The notes under the pieces were generated by a model that made no database searches, was not told the origin of the DNA, and saw nothing but the letters and a program-made list of their open reading frames with translations. From positions 1-39,075 of the IMG/VR virus record IMGVR_UViG_3300044712_001007: a DNA stretch of 39,075 nucleotides. The stretch is one strand, 5' to 3'. The stretch's first letter is position 1. Every line of letters begins with the position of its first letter. Positions 30,910-39,075 of this stretch are shown piece after piece. The DNA is from a virus. Position numbers and translations under genes: made by a program.

Positions 30910-31521
30910 ATGCAGCACCATGAAATGATAATCCAAAAAATGAAAAACGCCCCTAAAATTAGGGACGATGATAATAAAGAATATCGCGCTTCATCTACCA
31001 AGAAAGTAGAAGATGAGGCTGGCGACTTACAGTCACAGGTTGATGCTTTAGAAGCGGCGTTGGAGGAACATAGAACAGACAGTCCTGTTGACCATCCCGA
31101 AAAATCTGTAACAGAAGTTAAACTTGCAGATAATGCCGCTAGTGACAGGGTTATAGGCCAGAGAACGGTAGACCAAACTGCAGTACCAAGCGGTAACGCT
31201 GGGGCATTGACTAATCTGCTGTCCTGGATAGTCAACCGCATAAAAGCGATTACCGGGAACGTGAACTGGACTACCGACCCCGTTGTCAATCTGGTCACAA
31301 CAAAAGCCCACATTGATGACAAAGATAACCCTCACGAAACCACGGCCATACAAGTGCCGTATGATAATACGACTAGCTTGCTAACCGCTGAAAATGTTCA
31401 AGCGGCTGTTGATGAAATTGTGGTCAATTATCCGAAGGATGTAAGATTTCGTAAAAATGGCAGTAATTTGGAGGCATCGCTTGACGGTGGAACAACATGG
31501 AAAGTTGTAACGCTGACATAA
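30910..31521 (+). CDS. Tail-fibre-repeat protein
   Basis: 203 aa; ATG after TAGGTGGTATT. N-terminal charged coiled coil (~35-60). It contains KAHIDDKDNPHETTAIQVPY and a TAENVQAAVDEI follow-on, the phage tail-fibre repeat motif (HxxxxxNPHxxT). The C-terminal strand segment (FRKNGSNLEASLDGGTTWK) resembles fibre tips. Sits between adaptor and nozzle. Confidence 0.7.
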   Translation: MQHHEMIIQKMKNAPKIRDDDNKEYRASSTKKVEDEAGDLQSQVDALEAALEEHRTDSPVDHPEKSVTEVKLADNAASDRVIGQRTVDQTAVPSGNAGALTNLLSWIVNRIKAITGNVNWTTDPVVNLVTTKAHIDDKDNPHETTAIQVPYDNTTSLLTAENVQAAVDEIVVNYPKDVRFRKNGSNLEASLDGGTTWKVVTLT

Positions 31522-31533
31522 GGAGGCGGGATA

Positions 31534-32970
31534 ATGCGGCGGTCATCGAAATATCCGAATGAAGAACCTTTGGAATATAGAGATTGGCGCGGCGGTGTAA
31601 ACCTCATAGACCCGCCGCGTTTGATTGCTGAAAACGAATTGGTTAATGGTATGAACGTTGAAATAGATGCGGAAACCGGACGGCTGCAGTCCAGGCCACG
31701 CCTTGGTGCGCCTGTTGCCACGCTGCCCGATCCTGTTCGTAAAGTCTGGATACATCCTAAAGGGCATGTGTTGGCTGCGGCCGGGAAGAAGTTATATTAT
31801 GTGTTTCCCGCATATTCCGGATCATCATACCGGGAGCTGGGAGGTTTGTCCGGCGTAAGGTTGCCGAATTTTTGGGATTGGGATGAAAAGATATTCGCGG
31901 TATCAGGCGGGAAACTGCAATACCTTGACGGTACGTTGAAAACCATCCTGAAATCACCGGACTGTGATATGGTTCACAGCAGATTCGGTAGAATAGTGGT
32001 TTCCAAGGCGGGACAAGATGATATTCCTTATTCCAGTATTGGGGATGCAACCAGCGATGAAGCCTGGGTAGAGAATAGCAATAATGCACTCCAGGCACAG
32101 AAATTAGAGGTAGCATATAAGGAGTCCGGCGACATATTGACCGTGGTTCCTTTGTTGACGGACCTTGTGGTATTCCGTACATTTGGCATTTACAGGGTGA
32201 CATCTGAGTTTCCTGATTGGCTGGTGCATAAGATTACCACAGATACTACGGCGGTAAATAGCGAATGTGCTGTAGAGTTAGCCAATACCGCGGCATTTCT
32301 TAGCGAAAAAGGGTTGAAAATACTTGCTGGTGTGCAGGAATACCCAAACATTAAGCAACAGGATATTGCCGTGAAAGTCAATGAATGGCTATCGAAAAGG
32401 ATAGACCCGGGCACGGCATGGGTAAAGCACTTAAAAAACCGTAAACAGTTAATCATCAAGCCAAGGGAAAGTAATTGGGTGCTTGTATATCATTATCAGT
32501 ATGATGCGGCGACTACGTGGAAGTTCAGCTCGCCGATCAGTGATATCGTTGAATGGAAAAACGGAGTGCTCGCCGCACAAGGGAATAACCTCTTTTACCT
32601 GGACCGTTATCATACCACGGACAACGGTAGTACCGTTACGGCAACGGTGCTGATGAAGCAGTATAAAGGGTTTAATGATTTCTTAGTTAAACGGTTAGCC
32701 TTGGGGCTTGAAAACAAACGTCCGGGGACGTTGACCTTCTCTGTATCCGGCGTGGAATTCGAGTTTGCCCTGGGTAATAATTGGGACTTAATCCACGGAG
32801 ATACATCACTGATTTACGGCGATTCAGCGTTGGTTTGGCAGGACACCTTAGAAGATGTGGATCAAAGAAATGTTGTACGGAAAAATTTCCTTCAGTTGGG
32901 CATTACCTGTTCAACTGATTTTGTTTTGGATAGCATCAGATTGGAAAAGGTGGTGGTAGGAAATGGCTAA
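31534..32970 (+). CDS. Tail nozzle (tail tubular B-like, beta-propeller)
   Basis: 478 aa; ATG after AAGGAGGCGGGATA. N terminus YRDWRGGVNLIDPPRLIAENE is the typical entry of podovirus nozzle proteins. Then repeated strand units with Trp/Tyr (KVWIHPKGHVLAAAGKKLYYV, DWDEKIFAVSGGKLQYL, SSWxLVYHY-like) suggest a beta-propeller. It forms the distal tail tube as in T7 gp12/P22 gp10. Overlaps the tailspike start by 8 nt. Confidence 0.8.
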   Translation: MRRSSKYPNEEPLEYRDWRGGVNLIDPPRLIAENELVNGMNVEIDAETGRLQSRPRLGAPVATLPDPVRKVWIHPKGHVLAAAGKKLYYVFPAYSGSSYRELGGLSGVRLPNFWDWDEKIFAVSGGKLQYLDGTLKTILKSPDCDMVHSRFGRIVVSKAGQDDIPYSSIGDATSDEAWVENSNNALQAQKLEVAYKESGDILTVVPLLTDLVVFRTFGIYRVTSEFPDWLVHKITTDTTAVNSECAVELANTAAFLSEKGLKILAGVQEYPNIKQQDIAVKVNEWLSKRIDPGTAWVKHLKNRKQLIIKPRESNWVLVYHYQYDAATTWKFSSPISDIVEWKNGVLAAQGNNLFYLDRYHTTDNGSTVTATVLMKQYKGFNDFLVKRLALGLENKRPGTLTFSVSGVEFEFALGNNWDLIHGDTSLIYGDSALVWQDTLEDVDQRNVVRKNFLQLGITCSTDFVLDSIRLEKVVVGNG

Positions 32971-34966
32971 CTGGGGTAGTGGCGTTAATCGGATTGATAC
33001 TACGGTAACAGGTGACGGCAAGGAGAGCGCATTCAATAAAGCGGTTCCCGATATAGACAATCTATATGGGCATGCGAACGATCTGCGTAAATGGCGATCA
33101 GGTACTACCGAGCCGCTGGATATCATTGAAAAAGAGTTTTGGTACAAGGAATCAGACTACGGGTTGTATCGACGCGGGGCTGATGCAAGCGCACTTGCCA
33201 TATTAAACATTATCATGCGCGGGCCTATTGTCGATGTGACCTATCATCCTGGAGTTGTTGGCGACGGAGAGAATGATGATACGGCGGGAATACAAGCGGT
33301 TATCAACGACAACCCCGGTAGAACCATCTATTTCCCGTTACCTTCGGCACACTATTATATAAAAAATAAAATCACCGTACCATTTAGCGGCAAAGGTGTC
33401 CATTTGTTATTTGCCGGCGGGAATAGATTTGATGAATCGGCTATTGTACAGATTGACGATTCATGGCCTGCCGGTCAACCTATTTTTAACTTGTCATCAG
33501 GGACAATTGTAGAAAATCTCACTGTTTATCATAAAGGAACTTCAAAACTCACCGGAACAGGGTTAGAAATCGGCAATACTGCGGCTGGCAGTCCTCAAAC
33601 GGTTCATATTCTAAATTGCATATTTTATAAAATTGATACAGCTATCGTTTATGGTGGGCGGTCTTATTACAATAAAATTGATAATGTTCAGGCCATGCAA
33701 TGTAACAATGGTATTGTATTTGATATGACATATGGCACCGCTTTGGGGAGTTTAACTGTTAGCGGTTTTCGTGCTTGGCAATGTAATGAGAAAAGTGTCT
33801 GGGCAAAATCGTCTATAGCCGGGACCGGCAATCAAATAGAATTTAATAACTGCATTTTTGAGCAAACGCCATACCACATTTACAGTGAGGCCGGCACAAT
33901 GACTTACAACAAATGTTACATCGGTGACGGTAGTATTACGCCGGTTTATATTAATGGGGGCATTGTCATTATTGACGGGCGTAATACCGAGACTGCTCAT
34001 GGCGGCGGTTCAACCGATTTTATGCCTTTCGACACCGGAGTACCTACTTATGGGGTGCGAGCCATCTCCGGCAAAATACGCTTGAAAGACCTTACTCTAA
34101 GACACAATATTCACGGTTCGGACGGAGTAGTCAGTATAGAGGGAGTCCCTACACTTTTCATAGGCGCTGATGTGCTTTCGGAAGGCGGCATCGTCGAAAC
34201 GGATAATGTAAAATATGATGGTTTTTACGCGCCAAAAATCAACTTAAACGCTAACAACAGATGCGAAGAAGTAGCGAATTACATAATTAACGGCATGTTT
34301 ATGAACGAAGCTATAATTGACGCTACGATCGTAAAAACGAATCTCGGCCATACAGTCCTAGGCGATAACGGCCTATGCGGAAAAACAATAAAACTGACCG
34401 CCCTGGCCGCTGCCTATGCGTCTGTTGATTTTTATTACCATGCGCCGCATCTCGTTGGTAAAATAGCCTATCTAGGTGCTTACCTGGGAGACGTATCTTC
34501 GACGACAACCTATGTACCTGCGTTCTATCCGCTGGCGGGCGAATTTTCGACGGATGTCGATTGGGACGTATACCAAAAATACGGAAACGTGGTATTGGAT
34601 GCTTCGTCCTATCTGCAGCCGATGTCCGGGAAGAGTGGGTATGTGTCGAAATTCCATGCTCCCATTCTGATTTCCAAGCCTTTCGGCAAGATCAGGTTTA
34701 GGTTGTTTAATCCTGCCGCAGTAGGGCAAAACATTGACATTGCCGGAGTATATCTTACTGATGAGATCCACGCGGGAAAAATAGCGAGGTTTAAAGATGT
34801 AGCAAATATTATTCTCGGCACAGCCGCACCCACTGCCGGGACTTGGGTAGCGGGAGAATATAAAGTGCTTAACATTGCTCCGGCGGCAGGCGGGTATGAA
34901 GGCTGGACATGCACAACGTCCGGCACTCCGGGGACGTGGAAGGGCTATGGTGCTATACAAGCGTAA
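32963..34966 (+). CDS. Tailspike with beta-helix (pectate-lyase-like) domain
   Basis: 667 aa; ATG after AAGGTGGTGG. The N-terminal ~75 residues are a virion-binding segment (KWRSGTTEPLDIIEKEFWYKESDYGLYRRG). VGDGENDDTAGIQAVIND starts a Pectate_lyase_3-type right-handed beta-helix with Asn-rich rungs to ~residue 400; a jelly-roll-like part and a C-terminal GTWVAGEYKVLN...GYEGWTC fibre-end domain follow. It likely binds and may cleave a surface polysaccharide, setting host range. Confidence 0.85.
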   Translation: MANWGSGVNRIDTTVTGDGKESAFNKAVPDIDNLYGHANDLRKWRSGTTEPLDIIEKEFWYKESDYGLYRRGADASALAILNIIMRGPIVDVTYHPGVVGDGENDDTAGIQAVINDNPGRTIYFPLPSAHYYIKNKITVPFSGKGVHLLFAGGNRFDESAIVQIDDSWPAGQPIFNLSSGTIVENLTVYHKGTSKLTGTGLEIGNTAAGSPQTVHILNCIFYKIDTAIVYGGRSYYNKIDNVQAMQCNNGIVFDMTYGTALGSLTVSGFRAWQCNEKSVWAKSSIAGTGNQIEFNNCIFEQTPYHIYSEAGTMTYNKCYIGDGSITPVYINGGIVIIDGRNTETAHGGGSTDFMPFDTGVPTYGVRAISGKIRLKDLTLRHNIHGSDGVVSIEGVPTLFIGADVLSEGGIVETDNVKYDGFYAPKINLNANNRCEEVANYIINGMFMNEAIIDATIVKTNLGHTVLGDNGLCGKTIKLTALAAAYASVDFYYHAPHLVGKIAYLGAYLGDVSSTTTYVPAFYPLAGEFSTDVDWDVYQKYGNVVLDASSYLQPMSGKSGYVSKFHAPILISKPFGKIRFRLFNPAAVGQNIDIAGVYLTDEIHAGKIARFKDVANIILGTAAPTAGTWVAGEYKVLNIAPAAGGYEGWTCTTSGTPGTWKGYGAIQA

Positions 34967-34981
34967 GGAGGTTGGTATTCT

Positions 34982-35263
34982 ATGGCATTAGCGCAAACAC
35001 TAAATCTGACAAACGGGCTTACGGTGATAAACGCGTACATTCGGATTGACACGGTATGCGGTAGTAAGGACAGCTTAACGATTTCGGTTAATTCGTACGC
35101 ATCTCAGGCGGCATTCCAAAACGGCACAGGGTATATCGAACAGAAGTTTTATAATTTTACACCTTCGGTATCAGACAACGCGGCAAATTTCATCAAACAA
35201 GGCTATGCGCATTTAAAATCATTGGCTGAATATTCGAGTGCGGTTGATATGCTTGAAACTTAA
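34982..35263 (+). CDS. Small conserved tail-module protein
   Basis: 93 aa; ATG after TAAGGAGGTTGGTATTCT. Pattern INAYIRIDTVCGSKDSLTIS...YIEQKFYNFTPSV...FIKQGYAHLKSLAEY resembles short proteins seen near tail genes in many phages, function undefined. Confidence 0.7.
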   Translation: MALAQTLNLTNGLTVINAYIRIDTVCGSKDSLTISVNSYASQAAFQNGTGYIEQKFYNFTPSVSDNAANFIKQGYAHLKSLAEYSSAVDMLET

Positions 35264-35264
35264 A

Positions 35265-35576
35265 ATGCTGGCCGGATGGATACGGTTATTTGAGCGCAAA
35301 ACCGGGCAGCAATTTAAGCCGGAGCCAACAGATGAATGCGTGATTAATCAACACGGGTTCTTTTTTTATGCCGTCGATCCCCCGTATATGCTGATAAAAG
35401 GTGTGTGCGGCAACGGGAAGTATTGGGAGTCCTTTAGTGATACGCTGTGCGTCGGTCTGGGGCTGACGGAAAAGCGCATGATTTCCAGCCGTTCCCGCAA
35501 GGCATGGGAGCGTAAAGGGTGGGAGTTTGTGCGTGAAACACCCGCGGGAAATTTATTTAGGAAGGTGGTGCGATAA
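35265..35576 (+). CDS. T7 gp13-like (acetyltransferase-fold) protein
   Basis: 103 aa if started at ATG 35265, one base past the upstream stop (TAAaATG), suggesting translational re-initiation; a GTG at 35238 is an alternative and neither has a strong ribosome site. The C-terminal RSRKAWERKGWEFVRETPAGN resembles the GNAT-like fold of T7 gp13 relatives. Catalytic activity is doubtful. Confidence 0.6.
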   Translation: MLAGWIRLFERKTGQQFKPEPTDECVINQHGFFFYAVDPPYMLIKGVCGNGKYWESFSDTLCVGLGLTEKRMISSRSRKAWERKGWEFVRETPAGNLFRKVVR

Positions 35577-36223
35577 TGGGATTTGTTAAAGATTTATTGT
35601 TTGGGAAGAAGCCGTCGGTATCGTATCCCAACCCGGCTAACCAGATTGAGCCGGAACCAGATTATGAGGCGGAGCTGCGGAAAATATTAACGGGCAATGC
35701 CGGTGATGCGTTAAATTACGGCAATCAATATCAAACTATGAATTTTGGGTTGTTGAGTTCGCTGCCGAAATTACTTGGTAAAACTGCGATGTCATACGAT
35801 AACTTAATGGCCGGTCATCTACCAACCGAATTTCAGACAAACTTTGAAAACGGTATTCGCTCAGGCGTACAAACCACCGTTGGAAATATCGCAAACAACC
35901 TTGTTAACCGGGGTGTTGGCTTAAACGGTACGTCGTTCACCAACAACCTCAACAGTGTTAATCAGGCCGTGGCGGATGCTTCAGCGAAGAACTTTAGCGG
36001 CAATATCGGGCTATTAAGCGGCATCGCGGGCCAGGGCTTAGACAGCTATATGAATGCGGCCAATACGATGGGGAACGCAGTAAATAACACTTATCAGTAC
36101 CCGTATAACCTGTATAGTCTATGGCGGCAGTCCAGGTATAATAATCGGGCGGAGCCAGTTGTAGACCAAGGTTCGCCCGGATTGTTTGGTTCATGGCTAG
36201 CGGGTGGCGCGCCTACTTTTTAA
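35576..36223 (+). CDS. Internal virion/injection protein
   Basis: 215 aa; ATG 35576 overlaps the previous stop region, with GAAGGTGGTG upstream. Gly/Asn/Ala-rich, strongly amphipathic helices (TTVGNIANNLVNRGVGLNGTS and similar), resembling T7 gp14-type ejected proteins. Placement before the next two large virion genes supports this. Confidence 0.65.
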   Translation: MGFVKDLLFGKKPSVSYPNPANQIEPEPDYEAELRKILTGNAGDALNYGNQYQTMNFGLLSSLPKLLGKTAMSYDNLMAGHLPTEFQTNFENGIRSGVQTTVGNIANNLVNRGVGLNGTSFTNNLNSVNQAVADASAKNFSGNIGLLSGIAGQGLDSYMNAANTMGNAVNNTYQYPYNLYSLWRQSRYNNRAEPVVDQGSPGLFGSWLAGGAPTF

Positions 36224-36241
36224 CGATAGGAGGTGTCGTAA

Positions 36242-37258
36242 TTGGCGATATATCTAAAAGACCAGCGATGGGATGCACTTAGTCAAGGAATAATGTCCTA
36301 TTTGCAGCAACGGAAAGAAAATGAACGGAATACTGCCCTGGCTGATTTTATGGCCAAGCAGTGGGAGCAGCAAAACAGCGTTCCCGATGCGATTCAACCG
36401 AACGCGCAGCCTGCGGGTTTGTCGGCGCAAATTGACGATTTGTTCAGCAAGCAAAAACAGGATCCCTTTGATTCCATTGGCCAGTTCACTTTTACCCCTA
36501 ATCAGCGGGACAGCCAGGGCTATCAGTCCATGAATCCTTATGCGAATCTTGGTCCGTTGATTAAAAAAGGCATACCAGTGAACACTTTACTATCTTTGGC
36601 GCAACATTCCGATCAGGAGCGCAAAACGAAAGCGGATAAGATTATTACCCAGGAAAAAATCAAGAACGCCGTTTTACGTTTAGGCCAGGCGAAAACCCCC
36701 CAGGAAGCGGCGGGTATTGCCATGGAAAGCGGTATCGATCCCAAATGGGCATCCATGATGGTGCCGGAGAGGTCCAAATACAGTATGGTCAACACGCAAA
36801 ACGGTACTTTACTGTTAGTCGATCAAAACGGGAATGTCCGAAACGTCGGCAATTTTGCCAAGCCGGAGAAGCCGGAAAGCCCGTTTAAATCCGGAAACGG
36901 GATGATTTTCGACAGCCGGTCAGGGCAGGTAGTGTATACTAAGCCCACTACGGATAAATCCGCTGCGCAACAGACTTCCGAATTTAAAGCGTTAGCCGTA
37001 GCGCATAACCAGTGGATGAAGAATAATGCTATGAAGATTATGAGCGGAGAAATAACGGAAGAAAATTCTCCGTATTGGGGCCGGATGGTAGCACATTTGG
37101 AAGGTGGTCAGGCCTCCGGGCAGCAAACCCAGCAGGTGGACAATTCCCTCCCAGCCCAGTACATCAGGCAAGCAAAAGCCGAAGGAAAAACCAAGGACGA
37201 AATAATAAACAATCTCCACAGTAAAGGTATTACGGAATACGACAGCTATGTTTGGTAA
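36242..37258 (+). CDS. Internal virion protein, helical
   Basis: 338 aa from TTG 36242 after GATAGGAGGTGTCG. N-terminal helix (WDALSQGIMSYLQQRKENER), Gln-rich linkers, a middle strand block (SMVNTQNGTLLLVDQNGNVRNV), and a C-terminal helical module (YIRQAKAEGKTKDEIINNLHSKGI). Likely ejected with the polyvalent protein. Family not recognised. Confidence 0.65.
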   Translation: MAIYLKDQRWDALSQGIMSYLQQRKENERNTALADFMAKQWEQQNSVPDAIQPNAQPAGLSAQIDDLFSKQKQDPFDSIGQFTFTPNQRDSQGYQSMNPYANLGPLIKKGIPVNTLLSLAQHSDQERKTKADKIITQEKIKNAVLRLGQAKTPQEAAGIAMESGIDPKWASMMVPERSKYSMVNTQNGTLLLVDQNGNVRNVGNFAKPEKPESPFKSGNGMIFDSRSGQVVYTKPTTDKSAAQQTSEFKALAVAHNQWMKNNAMKIMSGEITEENSPYWGRMVAHLEGGQASGQQTQQVDNSLPAQYIRQAKAEGKTKDEIINNLHSKGITEYDSYVW

Positions 37259-37267
37259 AGGGGTGGT

Positions 37268-39075
37268 ATGATGCCGAGTGCAGACGATTTATTTAACCAA
37301 ATACAACCGCGATCAGCACAGGCGCTATTTGACGCCATTCCCGATCAAAACAGCGCTGCCGGTAACACCGGCGATTGGTGGGGCAAAACAAAACAGGTGG
37401 CTGCCGGACTTGTTCCCGGCGGTTATTTTTTAACCGAACCTGGGCGAAAATTCGTTTCCGATGCCGCGGCCGCCGTGGGTGATTATGTAGTTGGAGCGTA
37501 CCAGGGCGGAAAAGAAATGATGCGCACTGAGCAGGATGCCAGAAATATGATGGACAGGGACGGAAACTTACTCCCGGGATATACGCAGGAACAGTTAGAA
37601 GCTGCTTTAGGACAGCAAGATAAGGCGCTTACTGCTTTTACTGCTGAAACCCTTGAACCTACCGCCATGATCGCAGGGGCCGCCGTCATGCCTAAAGCAG
37701 CAATCCCCGCCATGATTGGGGAGCAAGCGTTAGAGGGATATCGAAGCGTCGAGGGTACGCCGCTACAAAAAGCCGGTAACGCAATTAGGCAGGCGACTTA
37801 TGGTCCGTTGGTGGATATCGCAAACGATCCCGAAGTCAAGGAAAGATTCGAAGCAAATCCTGCACGGATGGCGACAAATACCACGTTAGCCGGGTTGCAA
37901 GTCCTTTACCCCGTGGAACGGGCGGTAGCTGGGGCAAAAGGCGCTAAAAGGTGGGGCGATTCGAAAACAACGGAGCTTAACCGTGAATTATCCGAGCCCT
38001 GGGAGCCGTTTCAGACACATGAGAACGTAGGCACACGGGATCCGGGAGCGCAGGAGGTAAACGTCGATTTCTTTAACGATGGGCGGAATACCATGACGGC
38101 GGATCCGCGCCGGGGGACGCGAGTAAATCAGCAGGAAGAAGTCCCTATTACCTTTGATGAACAGGGCAGGCCTGACAGTATCACATTAGATGGTGTCCAG
38201 TATGTAAGAAAAAACCCATCCGGAGAATTCGGTAATGTATTTTCTGATAAAACAGCGGATCAGATTTTTAACGAAATTCCGGAGCGGACGCAAAATAGAA
38301 AATCTGTACAGTCACAGGTAAATTTATCCGATTGGTTAACCGGATCCACTGAGGGTTTAGAGACTACCTTTGTTGACCGGCTTGCAAAGTTAGCCCAGGA
38401 CAAAGGGGAACCCCTAGGAGTGACTTCTGGGTTTAGATCAATCGAAGAACAACAGGCACTATGGGAAGCATCCGATAAATCCGGAAAATGGGTAGCAGAG
38501 CCGGGGAAAAGCCGTCATAACGTTGGTTTTGCTGTTGATACTGATTTGGTACGCAACATGTCCAATGAGGATTTGGCACCGTATGGCTTGTATAAGCCCA
38601 TGGATTACGAGCCCTGGCATGTGGAGCCGATAGAAACAAAAGGACGCAGCACGGCGGAATTAGGAGGAACGAAGCTTAATGAATCCTCCCCTAGACGCAT
38701 TGAAGCTGAAGAATCCGCGCCGATGGGAGAGGTTATCGATCTGGATCAGCGGCGGCAGGAAGCCTGGAATGCGGGAGATCTAAACGCTGTTGCAGACACA
38801 TTCCCCGACTCTCCGTTAGTTGCTAACGCCTTGCGTGAGCGTGCTGCGGGAATGGATAACGAAGCATTAATAGATAACCGTTCATCTGAACAAGGTGGGC
38901 GGTTTTCTACTGGCCAGGAAACGACGATTCCATATTACAAGAATCTCGAAAAATCTCCCAATATGCGAAAGCAGGGTGATCCTTATGCCCAAGGTATCGA
39001 GCCAAAAGGTGAATACATTGGGCATGATTCCATTTCCGACCGGCGAAGCAATGAAAGTTATCGACCACCGAATTT
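37268..39075 (+). CDS. Giant polyvalent virion protein, N-terminal part (continues at base 1)
   Basis: This reading frame has no stop before the right edge and continues in frame at base 1, ending at 3266; full length about 1,683 aa. It starts at ATG ATG after GGGGTGGT, 9 nt after the preceding stop. The first ~250 residues contain Ala/Gly-rich, possibly membrane-interacting stretches. Around residues 370-455 is an M15-type D,D-/L,D-peptidase domain: TSGFRS, then SRHNVGFAVD (His417, Asp424) and EPWHVE (Glu448, His451), the zinc and catalytic pattern of VanY-like enzymes. It probably cuts peptidoglycan cross-links during DNA entry. Next comes a segment that runs across the junction into a probable ADP-ribosyltransferase fold. 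It is the last gene of the virion block, where T7-like phages encode large ejected internal proteins. The M15 call is strong; the virion role is inferred from position and size. Confidence 0.85.
   Translation, partial: MMPSADDLFNQIQPRSAQALFDAIPDQNSAAGNTGDWWGKTKQVAAGLVPGGYFLTEPGRKFVSDAAAAVGDYVVGAYQGGKEMMRTEQDARNMMDRDGNLLPGYTQEQLEAALGQQDKALTAFTAETLEPTAMIAGAAVMPKAAIPAMIGEQALEGYRSVEGTPLQKAGNAIRQATYGPLVDIANDPEVKERFEANPARMATNTTLAGLQVLYPVERAVAGAKGAKRWGDSKTTELNRELSEPWEPFQTHENVGTRDPGAQEVNVDFFNDGRNTMTADPRRGTRVNQQEEVPITFDEQGRPDSITLDGVQYVRKNPSGEFGNVFSDKTADQIFNEIPERTQNRKSVQSQVNLSDWLTGSTEGLETTFVDRLAKLAQDKGEPLGVTSGFRSIEEQQALWEASDKSGKWVAEPGKSRHNVGFAVDTDLVRNMSNEDLAPYGLYKPMDYEPWHVEPIETKGRSTAELGGTKLNESSPRRIEAEESAPMGEVIDLDQRRQEAWNAGDLNAVADTFPDSPLVANALRERAAGMDNEALIDNRSSEQGGRFSTGQETTIPYYKNLEKSPNMRKQGDPYAQGIEPKGEYIGHDSISDRRSNESYRPPN
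39054..39075. repeat. Right copy of 22-bp terminal redundancy
   Basis: Identical to bases 1-22. Removing one copy gives a 39,053-bp circle in which the polyvalent gene is intact. Confidence 0.9.

Overview
The window looks like one complete genome of a temperate, short-tailed (podovirus-type) phage or prophage, about 39.05 kb. The first 22 bases recur exactly as the last 22 (1-22 = 39054-39075). The gene that runs off the right edge (start 37268) re-enters at base 1 in the same frame and ends at 3266. The sequence is therefore best read as circular (unit 39,053 bp) and cut open inside one gene of about 1,683 codons.

Host: strong AAGGAGG-type ribosome sites and many TTG/GTG starts point to a Firmicute. 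A beta-helix tailspike and an Rz-like, membrane-anchored lysis protein suggest an outer membrane. A Negativicute such as a Sporomusaceae member would fit both, but this is an inference. The attP core is the 3' half of a tRNA-Thr(CGU) gene.

Layout. 37268->3266: giant polyvalent virion protein (M15 peptidase, probable ADP-ribosyltransferase, HExxH metallopeptidase-like and LPD38-like regions). 3268-3483 (minus): small membrane protein in the opposite orientation. 3575-5318: lysis cassette (holin-like, amidase, Tad2/DUF2829-like small protein, two membrane proteins). 5363-5603: attP with paired 23-bp arm repeats. 5679-8296 (minus): integrase, membrane protein, coiled-coil protein and Xre repressor, with one small plus-strand gene between. 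8309-8445: divergent promoters with four copies of a TTACGnnnnCG(t/a)AA operator. 8446-20850: early genes on the plus strand (Cro-like and excisionase-like regulators, DUF1351, ERF annealing protein, SSB, SF2 helicase, PP-loop PAPS-reductase-like protein, VRR-NUC nuclease, primase-helicase, MazG-like/DUF5664 protein, zinc ribbons). 18543-18799 holds ten copies of GTTAGACAA in both orientations and is a likely replication origin. 20916-21024: a hairpin/terminator cluster. 21192-37258: packaging and virion genes (terS, terL, portal, decoration, scaffold, N4-gp56-type capsid, adaptor, fibre-like protein, nozzle, tailspike, internal virion proteins).

Working model: repressor and Cro-like protein compete at the four-site operator. 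On induction the plus-strand operon makes the recombination and replication proteins, which act at the iteron region. The late operon builds an N4-capsid/P22-T7-like particle whose ejected proteins include the giant polyvalent protein, and the lysis cassette opens the cell. Several intergenic regions in the structural module share a repeated short hairpin-like leader just before the ribosome site.
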